Assembly: GCA_029248525.1 (NCBI GenBank)
Contig: JAQWJE010000052.1
Span: 1-64,000 of the forward strand
Reading direction: 5' to 3'
Source of the DNA: Candidatus Binatia bacterium
Lineage (GTDB): Bacteria; Desulfobacterota; Binatia; UBA12015
DNA: 64,000 bases
Shown here: one piece after another, positions 18,547 to 28,004 of the stretch
Layout: each line of letters starts with the position of its first letter
Numbering within the stretch: position 1 is the first letter of the stretch
The notes under the pieces: model-generated
Seen by the model: the letters and a program-made list of their open reading frames with translations, nothing else
The model's database searches: none
What the model was told of the DNA's origin: nothing
Program-made: the position numbers and the translations under genes

Positions 18547-19341
18547 ATGAACGAACCTAAAACAACAGATACGCGTGAGAGCGCCATCGAGGTGCGCGAC
18601 CTCACAATGGCCTACGGCGATTTCGTGGTGATGCGGGATTTGAATTTCGAGATTCGCTCGGGCGATATCTTTATCATCATGGGCGGAAGTGGGTGCGGGA
18701 AGAGCACCTTGCTGCGCCACCTTGTCGGACTTGTCGAGCCGGCCCGCGGCGAAATTCGCTACAGCGGGGCCTCCTTCACCGAAGCGGATGCCGATGGACG
18801 AGCCGCATTCCTGCGACGGTTCGGCGTTCTCTACCAGAGCGGTGCTCTATGGAGTTCGATGACGCTCGCCGAAAATATCGGTCTGCCCCTGGGCGAGTAC
18901 ACGGACCTGACCGAGCGAGAGATTCGCGATGTTGCGGGCCTGAAATTATCACTGGTTGGCCTGTCCGGTTTCGAGGACTTCTATCCTTCCGAGATTTCAG
19001 GAGGAATGCAGAAACGCGCCGGCCTTGCGCGCGCCATGGCGCTGGACCCCGAGATTCTATTTTTCGACGAGCCGTCGGCGGGCCTCGACCCGCTCTCATC
19101 TGCGCGTCTCGACGAATTGATTCTGGAGATTCGCGACAGTCTTGGCTCGACTGTGGTGATCGTTACGCATGAATTGGCCAGTATTTTCGCTATCGGAGAT
19201 GATTCCGTATACCTGGACCCGGAGACCCGAACGATGAAGGCACGAGGCAATCCCAAGCAGTTGAGGGACCACGGAGAAGACCCCGGTGTCCGCGAATTCC
19301 TTTCTCGGGGTCAGATTTCCGGAGGTGGTCGTCATGAGTAA
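18547..19341 (+). CDS. mlaF: MlaF-type ABC transporter ATPase
   Basis: 264 residues. Walker A is GGSGCGKST (46-54), the Q-loop region is VLYQSGALWSSMTLAENI, the ABC signature is EISGGMQKRAGLARAMALDPE and Walker B is ILFFDEPSAGLDP, with the switch His in VIVTHE. The variant signature SGGMQKR and the LYQSGALWSS stretch are typical of the Mla/Mkl/Ttg2A subgroup. It powers the MlaE permease. Its ATG follows the mlaE stop with no gap, and its last codons overlap mlaD by 8 bases, so translation is coupled. Confidence 0.95.
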   Translation: MNEPKTTDTRESAIEVRDLTMAYGDFVVMRDLNFEIRSGDIFIIMGGSGCGKSTLLRHLVGLVEPARGEIRYSGASFTEADADGRAAFLRRFGVLYQSGALWSSMTLAENIGLPLGEYTDLTEREIRDVAGLKLSLVGLSGFEDFYPSEISGGMQKRAGLARAMALDPEILFFDEPSAGLDPLSSARLDELILEIRDSLGSTVVIVTHELASIFAIGDDSVYLDPETRTMKARGNPKQLRDHGEDPGVREFLSRGQISGGGRHE

Positions 19342-20281
19342 GAAGGCGAACCCGACGAGGATCGGAGGATTTGTCCTTGCGTCGCTCATGCTGGCAGTTC
19401 TCGGCGTGGCTCTTTTCGGCTCGGGACGCTTCTTTGAGCGGACCGAGCCTTTTGTCTGTTATTTCGATGGGTCCATCAACGGGCTGGCGGTCGGTTCGAA
19501 TGTGAAATTCAAAGGGGTGCCGATTGGCTCGGTCTCCGAGATTCTCCTGCGCTTCGATGAGTCCGACGATAGTGCCAGCGTGCGGATTCCAGTGGTGATC
19601 CGCATTGACGAGAGCAAGATCGAAAAAGGTGCCGACCGCCCGGTAGACCTGAGCGACCCTAAGGTCCTGCAGTCGCTGATCAGCCGGGGCCTCCGGGCAA
19701 GCCTTCAATCCGAAAGCCTCGTGACAGGCCTGCTCTACGTGAACCTCGATTTCTACCCGGACGCACCACCGATTCGATTGGCGGAGGCCGGCGATATGAT
19801 GGTGATCCCGACACTTCCCTCGACGCTCGAAGCGGTGCAGGAAGTGATGGGTCGGGTGGTTCGCGAATTGGATCAGGTGGACTTCAAGGAAGTCTTTCTC
19901 TCGGTCGAGGAAACGATCGAGTCGATTCATGAAATGCTGACCTCCCCCGAGATCCCGTCGACGATGGAGTCCCTCGCCGACACCATGGAGAGTCTGCGGA
20001 AATTATCGCATACGCTGAACGAAAAGATCGGCCCCTTCTCGGAAGCGGTGGAAGGCACAGCCCTGCAGGCCGATACGACCTTGCAGGAACTGACCGATGT
20101 GATCGCTTCGGTGGGCGTATTGCTCGACCCGGAGTCGCCCTTGGCGTTTCAGGTGGGCCAGACACTGCGCCAGGTTTCGGGCGCCTCGGACTCGGTGCGT
20201 GAGTTGGCAAACTTCCTCGAGGAGCATCCGAGCGCTTTGCTCTATGGTCGTGGCGGTGAGCCGGAAGAGGAGAATCCGTGA
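19334..20281 (+). CDS. mlaD: MCE-domain protein (MlaD/PqiB-like)
   Basis: About 315 residues. One N-terminal membrane anchor (about 10-32) is followed by the MCE domain (FVCYFDGSINGLAVGSNVKFKGVPIGSVSEI, ending near GLLYVNLDFYP). The C-terminal third is helical and likely coiled-coil (ELDQVDFKEVFLSVEETIESIHEML). Such proteins form periplasmic hexameric rings or tubes through which lipids pass. The longer helical tail than E. coli MlaD resembles Ttg2C/PqiB-type proteins that can span further into the periplasm. The start overlaps mlaF (ATGAGTAA), and the stop overlaps the next start (TGATG). Confidence 0.92.
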   Translation: MSKKANPTRIGGFVLASLMLAVLGVALFGSGRFFERTEPFVCYFDGSINGLAVGSNVKFKGVPIGSVSEILLRFDESDDSASVRIPVVIRIDESKIEKGADRPVDLSDPKVLQSLISRGLRASLQSESLVTGLLYVNLDFYPDAPPIRLAEAGDMMVIPTLPSTLEAVQEVMGRVVRELDQVDFKEVFLSVEETIESIHEMLTSPEIPSTMESLADTMESLRKLSHTLNEKIGPFSEAVEGTALQADTTLQELTDVIASVGVLLDPESPLAFQVGQTLRQVSGASDSVRELANFLEEHPSALLYGRGGEPEEENP

Positions 20282-20880
20282 TGGTGAATCGACATTTTCG
20301 CAAGACAAGCTTGTTGTTCATGCTGCTCGTCTCGAGTTGCTCGCTTTTGTCCGGTGCCCCGGGTTCGGGTCCGAATCGATATTACGTTCTGACTGAGGGT
20401 GCGGAATTGCGTGAGATCGCGCGCCTGCCGAAATTGAGCCTCGGCGTGGGTCCGATCGAGCTGCCGGATTATCTCGATCGGTTTTCCATCGCGACTCGCA
20501 GCGAGGCAAACAGGGTCACCTACGCGGAGAATGACCGATGGGCCGAAAGCCTCGGAGGTAATGTCCAGCGCGTTCTCGCGGCCGATCTATCCGTTCTGCT
20601 CTACACGGAACGGATCTCGTTGTTTCCCTGGTACCGGACCTCGGCGCCGGATCGGCGGGTCTCGATCAGCATTCAGCGTTTCGAGGTCGACCCCGGAGGG
20701 AAGGTTCGCTTGTGGGCTCGTTGGATCCTGCGGGATGAAGACGGGAAACGACTGGTATCAGGGGAGTTTGATGAACGACGAGAAGTCGCCACCGGACCCG
20801 ATGCCGTGGCTCGGGTGATGAGCGATCTGGTTGGAGACCTCGCGCGCTCCCTGGCGGTCGTAGTCGCAGAATCCGTTTGA
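20281..20880 (+). CDS. PqiC/YmbA-like ABC transport auxiliary lipoprotein
   Basis: About 199 residues. A lipoprotein signal ends in LLVSSC, a plausible lipobox. The mature part matches the ABC-type transport auxiliary family (PqiC): YYVLTEGAEL near the start, LSLGVGPIELPDYLDRFSIATR, then RWAESLGGNVQRVLAADL. PqiC-type lipoproteins sit on the outer membrane and receive the MCE tunnel. The ATG shares a base with the mlaD stop codon (TGATG). The operon therefore mixes Mla-type permease and ATPase with a Pqi-type outer-membrane partner and lacks MlaA and MlaC. Confidence 0.85.
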   Translation: MVNRHFRKTSLLFMLLVSSCSLLSGAPGSGPNRYYVLTEGAELREIARLPKLSLGVGPIELPDYLDRFSIATRSEANRVTYAENDRWAESLGGNVQRVLAADLSVLLYTERISLFPWYRTSAPDRRVSISIQRFEVDPGGKVRLWARWILRDEDGKRLVSGEFDERREVATGPDAVARVMSDLVGDLARSLAVVVAESV

Positions 20881-20911
20881 GGGTCGGGGCCGCGAATGAG
20901 CTCAAGCGGTG

Positions 20912-21955
20912 CTAGCGCGTCGTCACCGAGACGGTCATATCTGCGTCGGGAACCGGGACATAGGCGCGCAGGATCGCATAAAACGGTTTGCCGGTCGGGA
21001 TCCCGTTTTTACCGGACCCGTCGGGGCTGAGCGTTACGGTGTAGGTGCCGTCCGCATTGGGCTCGGCAGAATAGGTCGTCTGGTCGTATACTTTTTTATC
21101 GTTCGGAATCAGAAAACGATCCTCTGCTCCGTACGCTGTCACCGAGAAATATCCGGAATCCTGGACGATGCCTGCGGGCACCCTGAGTTCGTAGGTTTTC
21201 GTGCCGGACAGAGGCTCCCCTCCCTCGTCGACCATGATGGGGAGGTAGCGGACGGTGTCGGAGGGGGTTCCGAGTTGGCCGAGCATCACGGCGCTGGCTG
21301 AGGTGATCTCACCAACGTCACCGGACTTCTTGCCGAAAGCTCTGCCTGCATCGAGGTGGGGAATGCTCGCCTCGATCAAGGCGAGCCCGGACTTTTCAAT
21401 CGCTGATGAAAATCGCTGCACATCGCGATGCATGTCGCCGTCTCCACCGTCGAGACGCATCTTCTGGCCGAGCGCTGTCACCTCGTCCAAATTGTTGACC
21501 ACGACCATCCGGGTCAGAACCAGTCCCTGATCGGTTTCGAGGATGACGTGATCAAAGTCGCCCGCGGGGGCTTTCTGTCCGGGCCGCATCAAGACGATGG
21601 GTTTGCTCGGGTTGACGATGACGGCGGGTACGTTGTGCAGCATGTCGAAAACCGAGACGGAAAAGAACCGGTCGTATTGCGGTGTATGCAGCACGGCCGG
21701 GCCGTTGGAGAGGCTGAACCAGGCGTAGCCGTAATCGACGGTTGCTTGCGGTGTGACAACCGTCTTGTCGGTCGGGTCTACCAATCCGGTAAAGCTGAGT
21801 TGCCCGGCCTGATTGTCCACCAGCCATTCGTTCATCATGCGAGCCTGCTCCTGATTCGGGTACGCGCGAATATAGGCTTCGATCGTATCCAGAGCGCGAG
21901 CGGAGATCGGGAAAAAGAGCAAGCAGGCAAGTGTGATTATGGTTTTTCTTTGCAC
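20912..21955 (-). CDS. exported DUF1254/DUF1214 family protein
   Basis: 347 residues with a cleavable signal peptide (about 1-21, ending SARA). The N-terminal DUF1254-like part has TVDYGYAWFSLSNGPAVLHTPQYDRFFSVSVFDM; the C-terminal DUF1214-like part has TKTYELRVPAGIVQDSGYFSVTAYGAEDRFLIPNDKKVYD. The family is widespread, of beta-sandwich type, and without established chemistry. The gene is convergent with the Mla operon (31-base gap) and downstream of the ClC gene on the same strand. Confidence 0.85.
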   Translation of the reverse strand: MQRKTIITLACLLFFPISARALDTIEAYIRAYPNQEQARMMNEWLVDNQAGQLSFTGLVDPTDKTVVTPQATVDYGYAWFSLSNGPAVLHTPQYDRFFSVSVFDMLHNVPAVIVNPSKPIVLMRPGQKAPAGDFDHVILETDQGLVLTRMVVVNNLDEVTALGQKMRLDGGDGDMHRDVQRFSSAIEKSGLALIEASIPHLDAGRAFGKKSGDVGEITSASAVMLGQLGTPSDTVRYLPIMVDEGGEPLSGTKTYELRVPAGIVQDSGYFSVTAYGAEDRFLIPNDKKVYDQTTYSAEPNADGTYTVTLSPDGSGKNGIPTGKPFYAILRAYVPVPDADMTVSVTTR

Positions 21956-22006
21956 GAGGAACTCCTCCTGAAATTGGTTGGTCGCCGCGCCCAGTGGGTT
22001 GGACCG

Positions 22007-23326
22007 TCAGGCAGGAGGGGCGTCCTTGCTTTCGGGTGGGCGTAGTCGAGTCATGAAGTTTTCGGCCAGACCTTCGTAGAGAGCCGTCGGACAGACAAGG
22101 CGCGATGCCTCGAACGCCATCATGGCGGCAAGCGCCAGAGGCAGGGTCATGAAGCGGGCATCGGTCATTTCGACGAGAATCACAAAAGCAGTGATCGGGC
22201 TTTGGACGACTCCGGAGAAATAGCTCACCATGCAAAGGAGAATCACCGCTTTGGGGTCCATGAACTCCAGAAAGGGTGCCACGAGTTGGCCGAGCGCGGC
22301 GCCGGTCGCAAGACTGGGATCAAAGAGTCCTCCGGGGATTCCGCTCAGCAGCGCAATCCAGTTCCCCAGAGCAATCGCCCCGAATCCCCAAGTCGGTACT
22401 TCGGTCCCTTCCATCAGGATGGCTTCCGCATGAGGGTATCCGCTGCCGTAGCTGAACCCTTCCGAGAGGATCGCCAGGAGAGCCATGGCCGCGCCGAGAG
22501 AAGCGGCCGCCATGAGAGGTTGTCGGCGATAGAAGCGACCGTAGGGACGCGTGGTCAGCAGCAGGCTCTGGGCAAAAAGCCCTCCGAGCAAACCGAAGAC
22601 CACGCCCAGGACCGGGACCACCAACCATTCGAGGGGCTGGTCGAGGCGGGTCTCTATTTTGCCGTAGAACAAATAGTCGCCGAAGCGTGTCATGCAGACG
22701 ATGCATGCGACCAATACGGTGCGCACGATCGTGCCTGCGTTTTCCTTTTCGAACGAACGGCCAATTTCTTCCAATGCGAAAACAGCACCCGCGATGGGTG
22801 TGTTGAAAGCAGCCGCGATCCCGGCAGCGCCTCCTGCGAGGATCAGGCCTCGTTGCACCAACCATGTCTGGAATTTCCCCCAGCGGTTGGAGAGGTACAT
22901 AAAGCAGGCGCCCGCGTGGACCGAGGGTCCTTCCCGGCCGATGGTCATGCCGGCGAAGAGGCCGATCGCGAGAAGCAGACCTTTACCGACAAGAATGCGC
23001 CAGGAAAGAACATGGCTGCGGGCCGGCCCGTCCTCGATCTTCAAGGCGGCGATAGCCTGAGGAATGCCGGTTCCATCGGTGCCCTGAAAGAAACGGTCGC
23101 GCAGTTGGCAAATGAGAATCATGCCGAAGAAGAGCATCGCCGGCTGAATCCAGGGCGAGACCGTCTGCAACCATTGCGAAAATAGAACGCTCCAGTCGTC
23201 GAGGTATCGAAACAAGGCCGCGACGGCACCGGTTGCTGATGCGGCCAGAATCCACACGGAATGTCGCCGCAGTGCATGCAGAGAGAACAGGCTTTCCTGC
23301 CATCGGGATTTCGTGGACATTTCCAT
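22007..23326 (-). CDS. clcA: ClC-family chloride/proton antiporter
   Basis: 439 residues, about 10 or more membrane helices. ClC signatures: GTGIP (85-89) for the first selectivity loop (usually GSGIP; Thr replaces Ser), GREGPSVHAG (130-139) with gating Glu132, and GGLFDPSLATGAALG for the GxFxP loop. ALEEIGRSFE supplies the internal proton Glu seen in antiporters rather than channels. In the cell it would exchange chloride for protons, for example in acid stress. Its ATG shares a base with the pgi stop (TGATG at 23328-23324), so the two genes are translationally coupled, an unusual pairing. Confidence 0.9.
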   Translation of the reverse strand: MEMSTKSRWQESLFSLHALRRHSVWILAASATGAVAALFRYLDDWSVLFSQWLQTVSPWIQPAMLFFGMILICQLRDRFFQGTDGTGIPQAIAALKIEDGPARSHVLSWRILVGKGLLLAIGLFAGMTIGREGPSVHAGACFMYLSNRWGKFQTWLVQRGLILAGGAAGIAAAFNTPIAGAVFALEEIGRSFEKENAGTIVRTVLVACIVCMTRFGDYLFYGKIETRLDQPLEWLVVPVLGVVFGLLGGLFAQSLLLTTRPYGRFYRRQPLMAAASLGAAMALLAILSEGFSYGSGYPHAEAILMEGTEVPTWGFGAIALGNWIALLSGIPGGLFDPSLATGAALGQLVAPFLEFMDPKAVILLCMVSYFSGVVQSPITAFVILVEMTDARFMTLPLALAAMMAFEASRLVCPTALYEGLAENFMTRLRPPESKDAPPA

Positions 23327-24966
23327 CAGGCACGTCGCCATTGCCGGAATCGGCGAATCAGGTTGTTGGTCGAAGTATCGTGCGAGAGGGTCGTCTCTTC
23401 GTCCGACTTCAACTCGGGGACGATCTTGTTGGCGAGAACCTTGCCCAATTCGACGCCCCATTGATCAAACGAGTTGATGTTCCAGATCGTCCCCTGGGTG
23501 AATATCTTGTGTTCATAGAGGGCGATCAGCTGACCCAGAATATGCGGCGTCAGTTCGCGTTTTACGATAATCGTGGTGGTCGGGTGATTTCCCCGGAAGG
23601 TACGATGCGGCACCTCATTTTCGGGTACGCCTTCGGCGCGAACTTCATCTTCCGTTTTTCCGAATGCGAGAGCTTCGGTCTGTGCAAGACAATTGGCCAT
23701 CAGAAGTTCATGGTGGTCGCGAATATCGTGCGATGGTTTGGCAAAGCCGATGAAGTCGCAGGGAATCAGCTTGGTTCCCTGATGAATCAATTGATAGTAG
23801 GCATGCTGGCCATTCGTTCCGGGCTGGCCCCAGACGACGGGCCCGGTTTGGTAGTCGTGGATCGGTCGCCCTTCGCGGTCCGTCGACTTTCCGTCACTCT
23901 CCATATCCAGTTGCTGCAGGTAGGCGGTCAGTCGCCAGAGATATTGGTTGTAGGGGAGGATGGATTGCGTCTGTGCGCCAAAGAAGTTGTTGTACCAGAT
24001 GCCGACGAGGCCCATCAGGACGGGAAGATTCTTTTCGGGGGGCGTTGTCCGGAAATGCTCATCCATGGCGTGGAAGCCGGCGAGCATCTCCCGGAAACCG
24101 TCCGGGCCGATCGCGACCATGAGGCTGAGTCCGATGGCGGAATCAAACGAATAACGCCCGCCCACCCAGTCCCAGAAGGCGAACATATTGGCGGTATCAA
24201 TGCCGAAGGCCGCCACCTCTTTTGCGTTCGTGGAAACCGCGACAAAATGACGGGCCACGGCAGCTTCGTCGCCGAGAGCGTCCAGCATCCAACGGCGTGC
24301 GCTGTGTGCGTTGGCGAGCGTTTCCAGTGTGGTGAAGGTCTTGGAGCAGACGATGAAAAGAGTTTCCGCCGGGTCTTTGCCCTCGACCGCCTCGGCGAAC
24401 GCGGTGGCATCGACGTTGGAGACAAAGTCGAAGCTGATCGAACGGTCACTGAAGGATTTCAGAGCCTCGTAGGCCATCGCCGGCCCGAGGTCGGACCCTC
24501 CGATGCCGATATTGACCACATGGCGAATTTTCTTGCCGGTATGGCCGGTCCAGCTCCCGCTGCGAATTTTTTCCGCGAAGCCGGCCATTTGGTCCAGTAC
24601 CGCATGGACCTCCGGCACGACGTTCTTGCCCTCGACTTCGATGACGGCGTCTCGGGGCGCTCGCAGTGCCACGTGCAGTACGGCGCGATTCTCCGTGATA
24701 TTGATTTTCTCTCCGGAAAACATCGCCTCGATGCGTTTGCTCAGGTTCATGCGCCCGGCCAGCGCCTGCAATAAACCGAGAGTTTCCGTGGTAAGTCTGT
24801 TTTTTGAAAAATCGACGAAGAGGTCGAGGGCCTCGAGGCTGAGTGCTTCGCTACGGCCCGGATCGTCGGCAAACATCTCTCGGAGGTGAGCATCGGCCAG
24901 CTCTTGCTGGTGATTTTGGAGAGCTTTCCACTCGTCTGTTTCGGTGGGGCGCGGGGATTGAGACAT
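23326..24966 (-). CDS. pgi: glucose-6-phosphate isomerase
   Basis: 546 residues, the usual length of the bacterial enzyme (E. coli 549). It interconverts glucose-6-phosphate and fructose-6-phosphate. Motifs: [31 protein letters not shown], signature 1 in [13 protein letters not shown], the [19 protein letters not shown] loop with catalytic His, and signature 2 around [10 protein letters not shown]. The ATG at 24966 follows AGGAAAGGA; the frame continues upstream to 25371 over the divergent DUF2868 gene and is not used. It is the first gene of a pgi-clcA operon. Confidence 0.96.
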   Translation of the reverse strand: MSQSPRPTETDEWKALQNHQQELADAHLREMFADDPGRSEALSLEALDLFVDFSKNRLTTETLGLLQALAGRMNLSKRIEAMFSGEKINITENRAVLHVALRAPRDAVIEVEGKNVVPEVHAVLDQMAGFAEKIRSGSWTGHTGKKIRHVVNIGIGGSDLGPAMAYEALKSFSDRSISFDFVSNVDATAFAEAVEGKDPAETLFIVCSKTFTTLETLANAHSARRWMLDALGDEAAVARHFVAVSTNAKEVAAFGIDTANMFAFWDWVGGRYSFDSAIGLSLMVAIGPDGFREMLAGFHAMDEHFRTTPPEKNLPVLMGLVGIWYNNFFGAQTQSILPYNQYLWRLTAYLQQLDMESDGKSTDREGRPIHDYQTGPVVWGQPGTNGQHAYYQLIHQGTKLIPCDFIGFAKPSHDIRDHHELLMANCLAQTEALAFGKTEDEVRAEGVPENEVPHRTFRGNHPTTTIIVKRELTPHILGQLIALYEHKIFTQGTIWNINSFDQWGVELGKVLANKIVPELKSDEETTLSHDTSTNNLIRRFRQWRRA

Positions 24967-25087
24967 TTTCCGAATTCCTTTCCTGGAGAAGGGACAGCGT
25001 GACCTCGGCGGGACAATATCTTCTGCGAGTGGATAGACAAGGGGTGTGCTCTGGCGGTTGCCCCGGGATTCCGATTGATTAAGAAGC

Positions 25088-26557
25088 ATGCGCGAGCGAG
25101 ACGCACAGAAAATTGCCCTGATTCGGGCAGTTGAGGAAGCAGACCCCGAGGGGCTTCTACTGCGCGTGCGCGCGCGTCGGGCCGCCACCGAGGAGGCTCT
25201 CGCCGCAGGTGGCCCGCCTGCAGCACTGGCTGCGCATCGCGCCCGAGCCTTGCTTGCGCTGTTGATGGAGCGAGTATCGGGGATTTCCGGCGTTCTGCGC
25301 CTGACCCGGGTTTCGCAGGCGAGCTTTCTGCCGGTTGGCGTTTTGGCTCTTCTCTCCGGCTTGATGACCAATGTGGCGGGGCCGGAGCGTTATATCAGCC
25401 TTCTCGCCTTTCCTCTGCTGGGCCTGATTCTCTGGAATTTCTTCGCGTATCTCGTGCTGATTTTTTCGGTGTTTCGGGGCGAGGGCGCGCCAGAATCGGT
25501 CGCGGAGCCGAGATTCGGGCCCGGTCGAGCCTCGGCGTTCTACGCCTGGGCGGGGGAATGGGCGTGTGCACGACTCAACGCTCCCGACCCTGATGAGACA
25601 GCGATTGTGGCCCGCGCACTCCCTGCCTATCTGCGTTCCTGGACCGCGGAATTTGCTCCCATCGCGGGATTGCGGATTCGCGCTCTCCTCCACGCCGGTG
25701 CGGGGTTGGCCGTTGGTGGTGCTGTGCTGGGGATGTACCTGCGCGGCCTGGCACTGGAGTATCAGGCGACGTGGGAGAGCACCTTCCTCGACCCGGAAAC
25801 CGTCCAGCTTTTGCTCCAGGTAACGCTCGGGCCGGCGGCCTGGATGCTGGGCATCGCGTTGCCGGACGTCGCCGCTCTCGAGCAGATGCGTCAGCCGGGA
25901 GGGGCCGTGATGGCCGCTCCCTGGATTCATCTCTGGGCGCTGACCGCGGGACTCACGGTTTTGCTGCCGCGGACGGTTCTGCTGCTGGGCTGTCTTTTGG
26001 TGGCCCACCGACGCGGGCAGGATTTGCCTGTGGATCCCCTGTCCGGATCTTTTCGGGTGCTCCGGGGTTCGCGTGAGGGCAGCGGGTTCTTCGCGGAGAT
26101 CCTTCCCTACAGCTACACCTTGCCCCAAAAAGAGAGGGATACGGCCTTGGAACTGGCCCTCGAGGTTGCCGGCCACGGTGTTTCCGCCCGGCTGGGGGAA
26201 CCTCTTGTCTACGGCGCCGGGACTTCCTTGAGGACCGATGGCCCGGTCCCGGACCTGGTCATTGTTGTTTTCTCCCTGGCGCAATCTCCCGAACGGGAGG
26301 TCCACGGGGAGTTTTTGACCCATTTGCTCTCGCTTTCGGAGGGGAGGGCGGTGCTTGCGGTGGTGGATCGATCGCCGTGGCGTGCGCGCTTCGATAGGAC
26401 CGAGGACGCTCGTGCGCTAGAAAGAGAGAGGACTTGGGACCGAGTGATCCGTGAAATTGGCCTGACCGCGGTTCATCTGGATCTGGGTACTGAATTACGA
26501 CCGGAAGACGTGGCGGCTGCCGAGCAAGCCTCTGTCACGGATGATCGAGGGGCATGA
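25088..26557 (+). CDS. DUF2868 membrane protein
   Basis: 489 residues. A polar N-terminus (1-75) precedes two membrane segments near 78-125 ([19 protein letters not shown] and [26 protein letters not shown]), a further pair near 195-220, and more around 300-320 ([17 protein letters not shown]). The C-terminal 150 residues are soluble. The pattern matches DUF2868 proteins, which are known to be encoded next to DUF3482 GTPases in proteobacteria; no function has been assigned. First gene of a three-gene operon with two GTPases; it likely provides the membrane platform. Divergent from pgi across 121 bases. Confidence 0.75.
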   Translation: MRERDAQKIALIRAVEEADPEGLLLRVRARRAATEEALAAGGPPAALAAHRARALLALLMERVSGISGVLRLTRVSQASFLPVGVLALLSGLMTNVAGPERYISLLAFPLLGLILWNFFAYLVLIFSVFRGEGAPESVAEPRFGPGRASAFYAWAGEWACARLNAPDPDETAIVARALPAYLRSWTAEFAPIAGLRIRALLHAGAGLAVGGAVLGMYLRGLALEYQATWESTFLDPETVQLLLQVTLGPAAWMLGIALPDVAALEQMRQPGGAVMAAPWIHLWALTAGLTVLLPRTVLLLGCLLVAHRRGQDLPVDPLSGSFRVLRGSREGSGFFAEILPYSYTLPQKERDTALELALEVAGHGVSARLGEPLVYGAGTSLRTDGPVPDLVIVVFSLAQSPEREVHGEFLTHLLSLSEGRAVLAVVDRSPWRARFDRTEDARALERERTWDRVIREIGLTAVHLDLGTELRPEDVAAAEQASVTDDRGA

Positions 26558-26564
26558 GCAAGCG

Positions 26565-28004
26565 ATGAGTACCGTAACCCTGAGCCTGATCTCACACACC
26601 AACGTGGGGAAAACGACGTTGGCGCGGACGATTCTGCGCCGTGATATCGGAGAGGTCCTCGATCAGGCCCACGTGACCGAGGAGTCGGAAGGCTTTGATC
26701 TGGTAGCGCATGGCGACGATGCCTTGCGCCTCTGGGATACCCCCGGCCTGGGCGACTCCGCGCGTTTGATGGACCGGTTAAAGCACCAAGGCAATCCCCT
26801 TGGTTGGTTCCTGCATCAAATCTGGGACCGCTATCGTGACCGCCCGCTCTATTCGAGCCAGCAGGCTGTGCGAAACATTCGAGCTGAGGCAGACGTGATC
26901 CTCTATCTGGTGAACGCGTCGGAGGATCCCGGTGACGCGGGCTATGTTGCTTACGAGATGGAGCTTCTTGGTTGGATGGAAAAACCGGTCATGGTTCTTC
27001 TCAACCAGACAGGTGTCGGCAAGGAAGAGGAGCGTGTCGAGGTCTGGCGTCAGGCGCTGGCCAAATGGCCCATCGTGCAGGACTTCCTCCCGCTGGATGC
27101 GTTCACGCGATGCTGGGTCCAGGAAGGGATTCTCCTCGAGCGGGTCTCGAAACTGCTCTCCGATGCGCGCCAGCCTGTGATGCATGGATTGCAGAACGTC
27201 TGGCAGGAAAGAAATCTTGGTGTTTTCGAGAGTTCGTCGAAAGCTGTGAGCGACTATTTGCTGCGTGCCAGCGGCGACCTCGAGGTTCTGGATGGGCAGT
27301 CCCCCGGCAAGACCGAGGAGCGGCGTGCCACGCGCGTGCTTTCCCAGAGGTTGGATGAGGCGACGACTCTGCTGATGGATCAGCTGATCGAAGAGCATGG
27401 CCTCGAAGGTCGTTTTCAGACGGTGGCTCGGGACCGATTGCGCGAGGATTTCGATCTGCCCGGGGCCGCCGCTCTCTCGGCTTCAAGGACCACGATCTTG
27501 GGGGCAGCGATGGGCGGTGCGGCCGGTGGTTTGGTTGCTGACGTCGCTGTGGGTGGATTGACTTTCGGGGGTGGCGCCGTGGCCGGCGCTCTTCTGGGTG
27601 CCGCCGGCGCCGCGGGCCTGCGCAAAGGGTACCAATTCGTTCGGGGTGAGGATGTGCAGCAGGTTCGCTGGAGTGACGAGTTCCTGAAAAATCTCTACCG
27701 CCAGTCAATCCTCCGCTATCTGGCGGTCGCTCATTTCGGTCGGGGACGCGGCGCCTGGCGGGAAACCGGGAACCCGGAGCGTTGGAGCGGCCTGGTCGAG
27801 GGGGCCCTCGAGGGGCGTCAGGAAACCCTGTCTTCGGCGGTCGATCAGGCTCGGGATGGCGAAGATTCGTCTGTTTTCCCGGACCTTACGAAATCCACTC
27901 TTCTCGATATCCTCTCGGAAGGTTATCCTGAGGCGGCTCATTTCCTCGGTCGGGATTTGCAGCCGACGACGGATTCCACAGAGCCTCGGGAAAACCCTGA
28001 ATGA
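26565..28004 (+). CDS. DUF3482-family GTPase
   Basis: About 479 residues. The G domain is N-terminal: P-loop SHTNVGKTT (10-18, with Ser in place of the first Gly), G3 DTPG (58-61) and a degenerate G4 (LNQTG instead of NKxD). The C-terminal half has a long Gly/Ala-rich hydrophobic stretch (AAMGGAAGGLVADVAVGG, then GALLGAAGAAGL), a likely membrane-inserting hairpin. This matches the DUF3482 group linked to DUF2868. The ATG at 26565 lies 7 bases after the upstream stop; an in-frame ATG at 26541 would overlap the first gene. Its stop overlaps the next start (ATGA). Confidence 0.75.
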   Translation: MSTVTLSLISHTNVGKTTLARTILRRDIGEVLDQAHVTEESEGFDLVAHGDDALRLWDTPGLGDSARLMDRLKHQGNPLGWFLHQIWDRYRDRPLYSSQQAVRNIRAEADVILYLVNASEDPGDAGYVAYEMELLGWMEKPVMVLLNQTGVGKEEERVEVWRQALAKWPIVQDFLPLDAFTRCWVQEGILLERVSKLLSDARQPVMHGLQNVWQERNLGVFESSSKAVSDYLLRASGDLEVLDGQSPGKTEERRATRVLSQRLDEATTLLMDQLIEEHGLEGRFQTVARDRLREDFDLPGAAALSASRTTILGAAMGGAAGGLVADVAVGGLTFGGGAVAGALLGAAGAAGLRKGYQFVRGEDVQQVRWSDEFLKNLYRQSILRYLAVAHFGRGRGAWRETGNPERWSGLVEGALEGRQETLSSAVDQARDGEDSSVFPDLTKSTLLDILSEGYPEAAHFLGRDLQPTTDSTEPRENPE

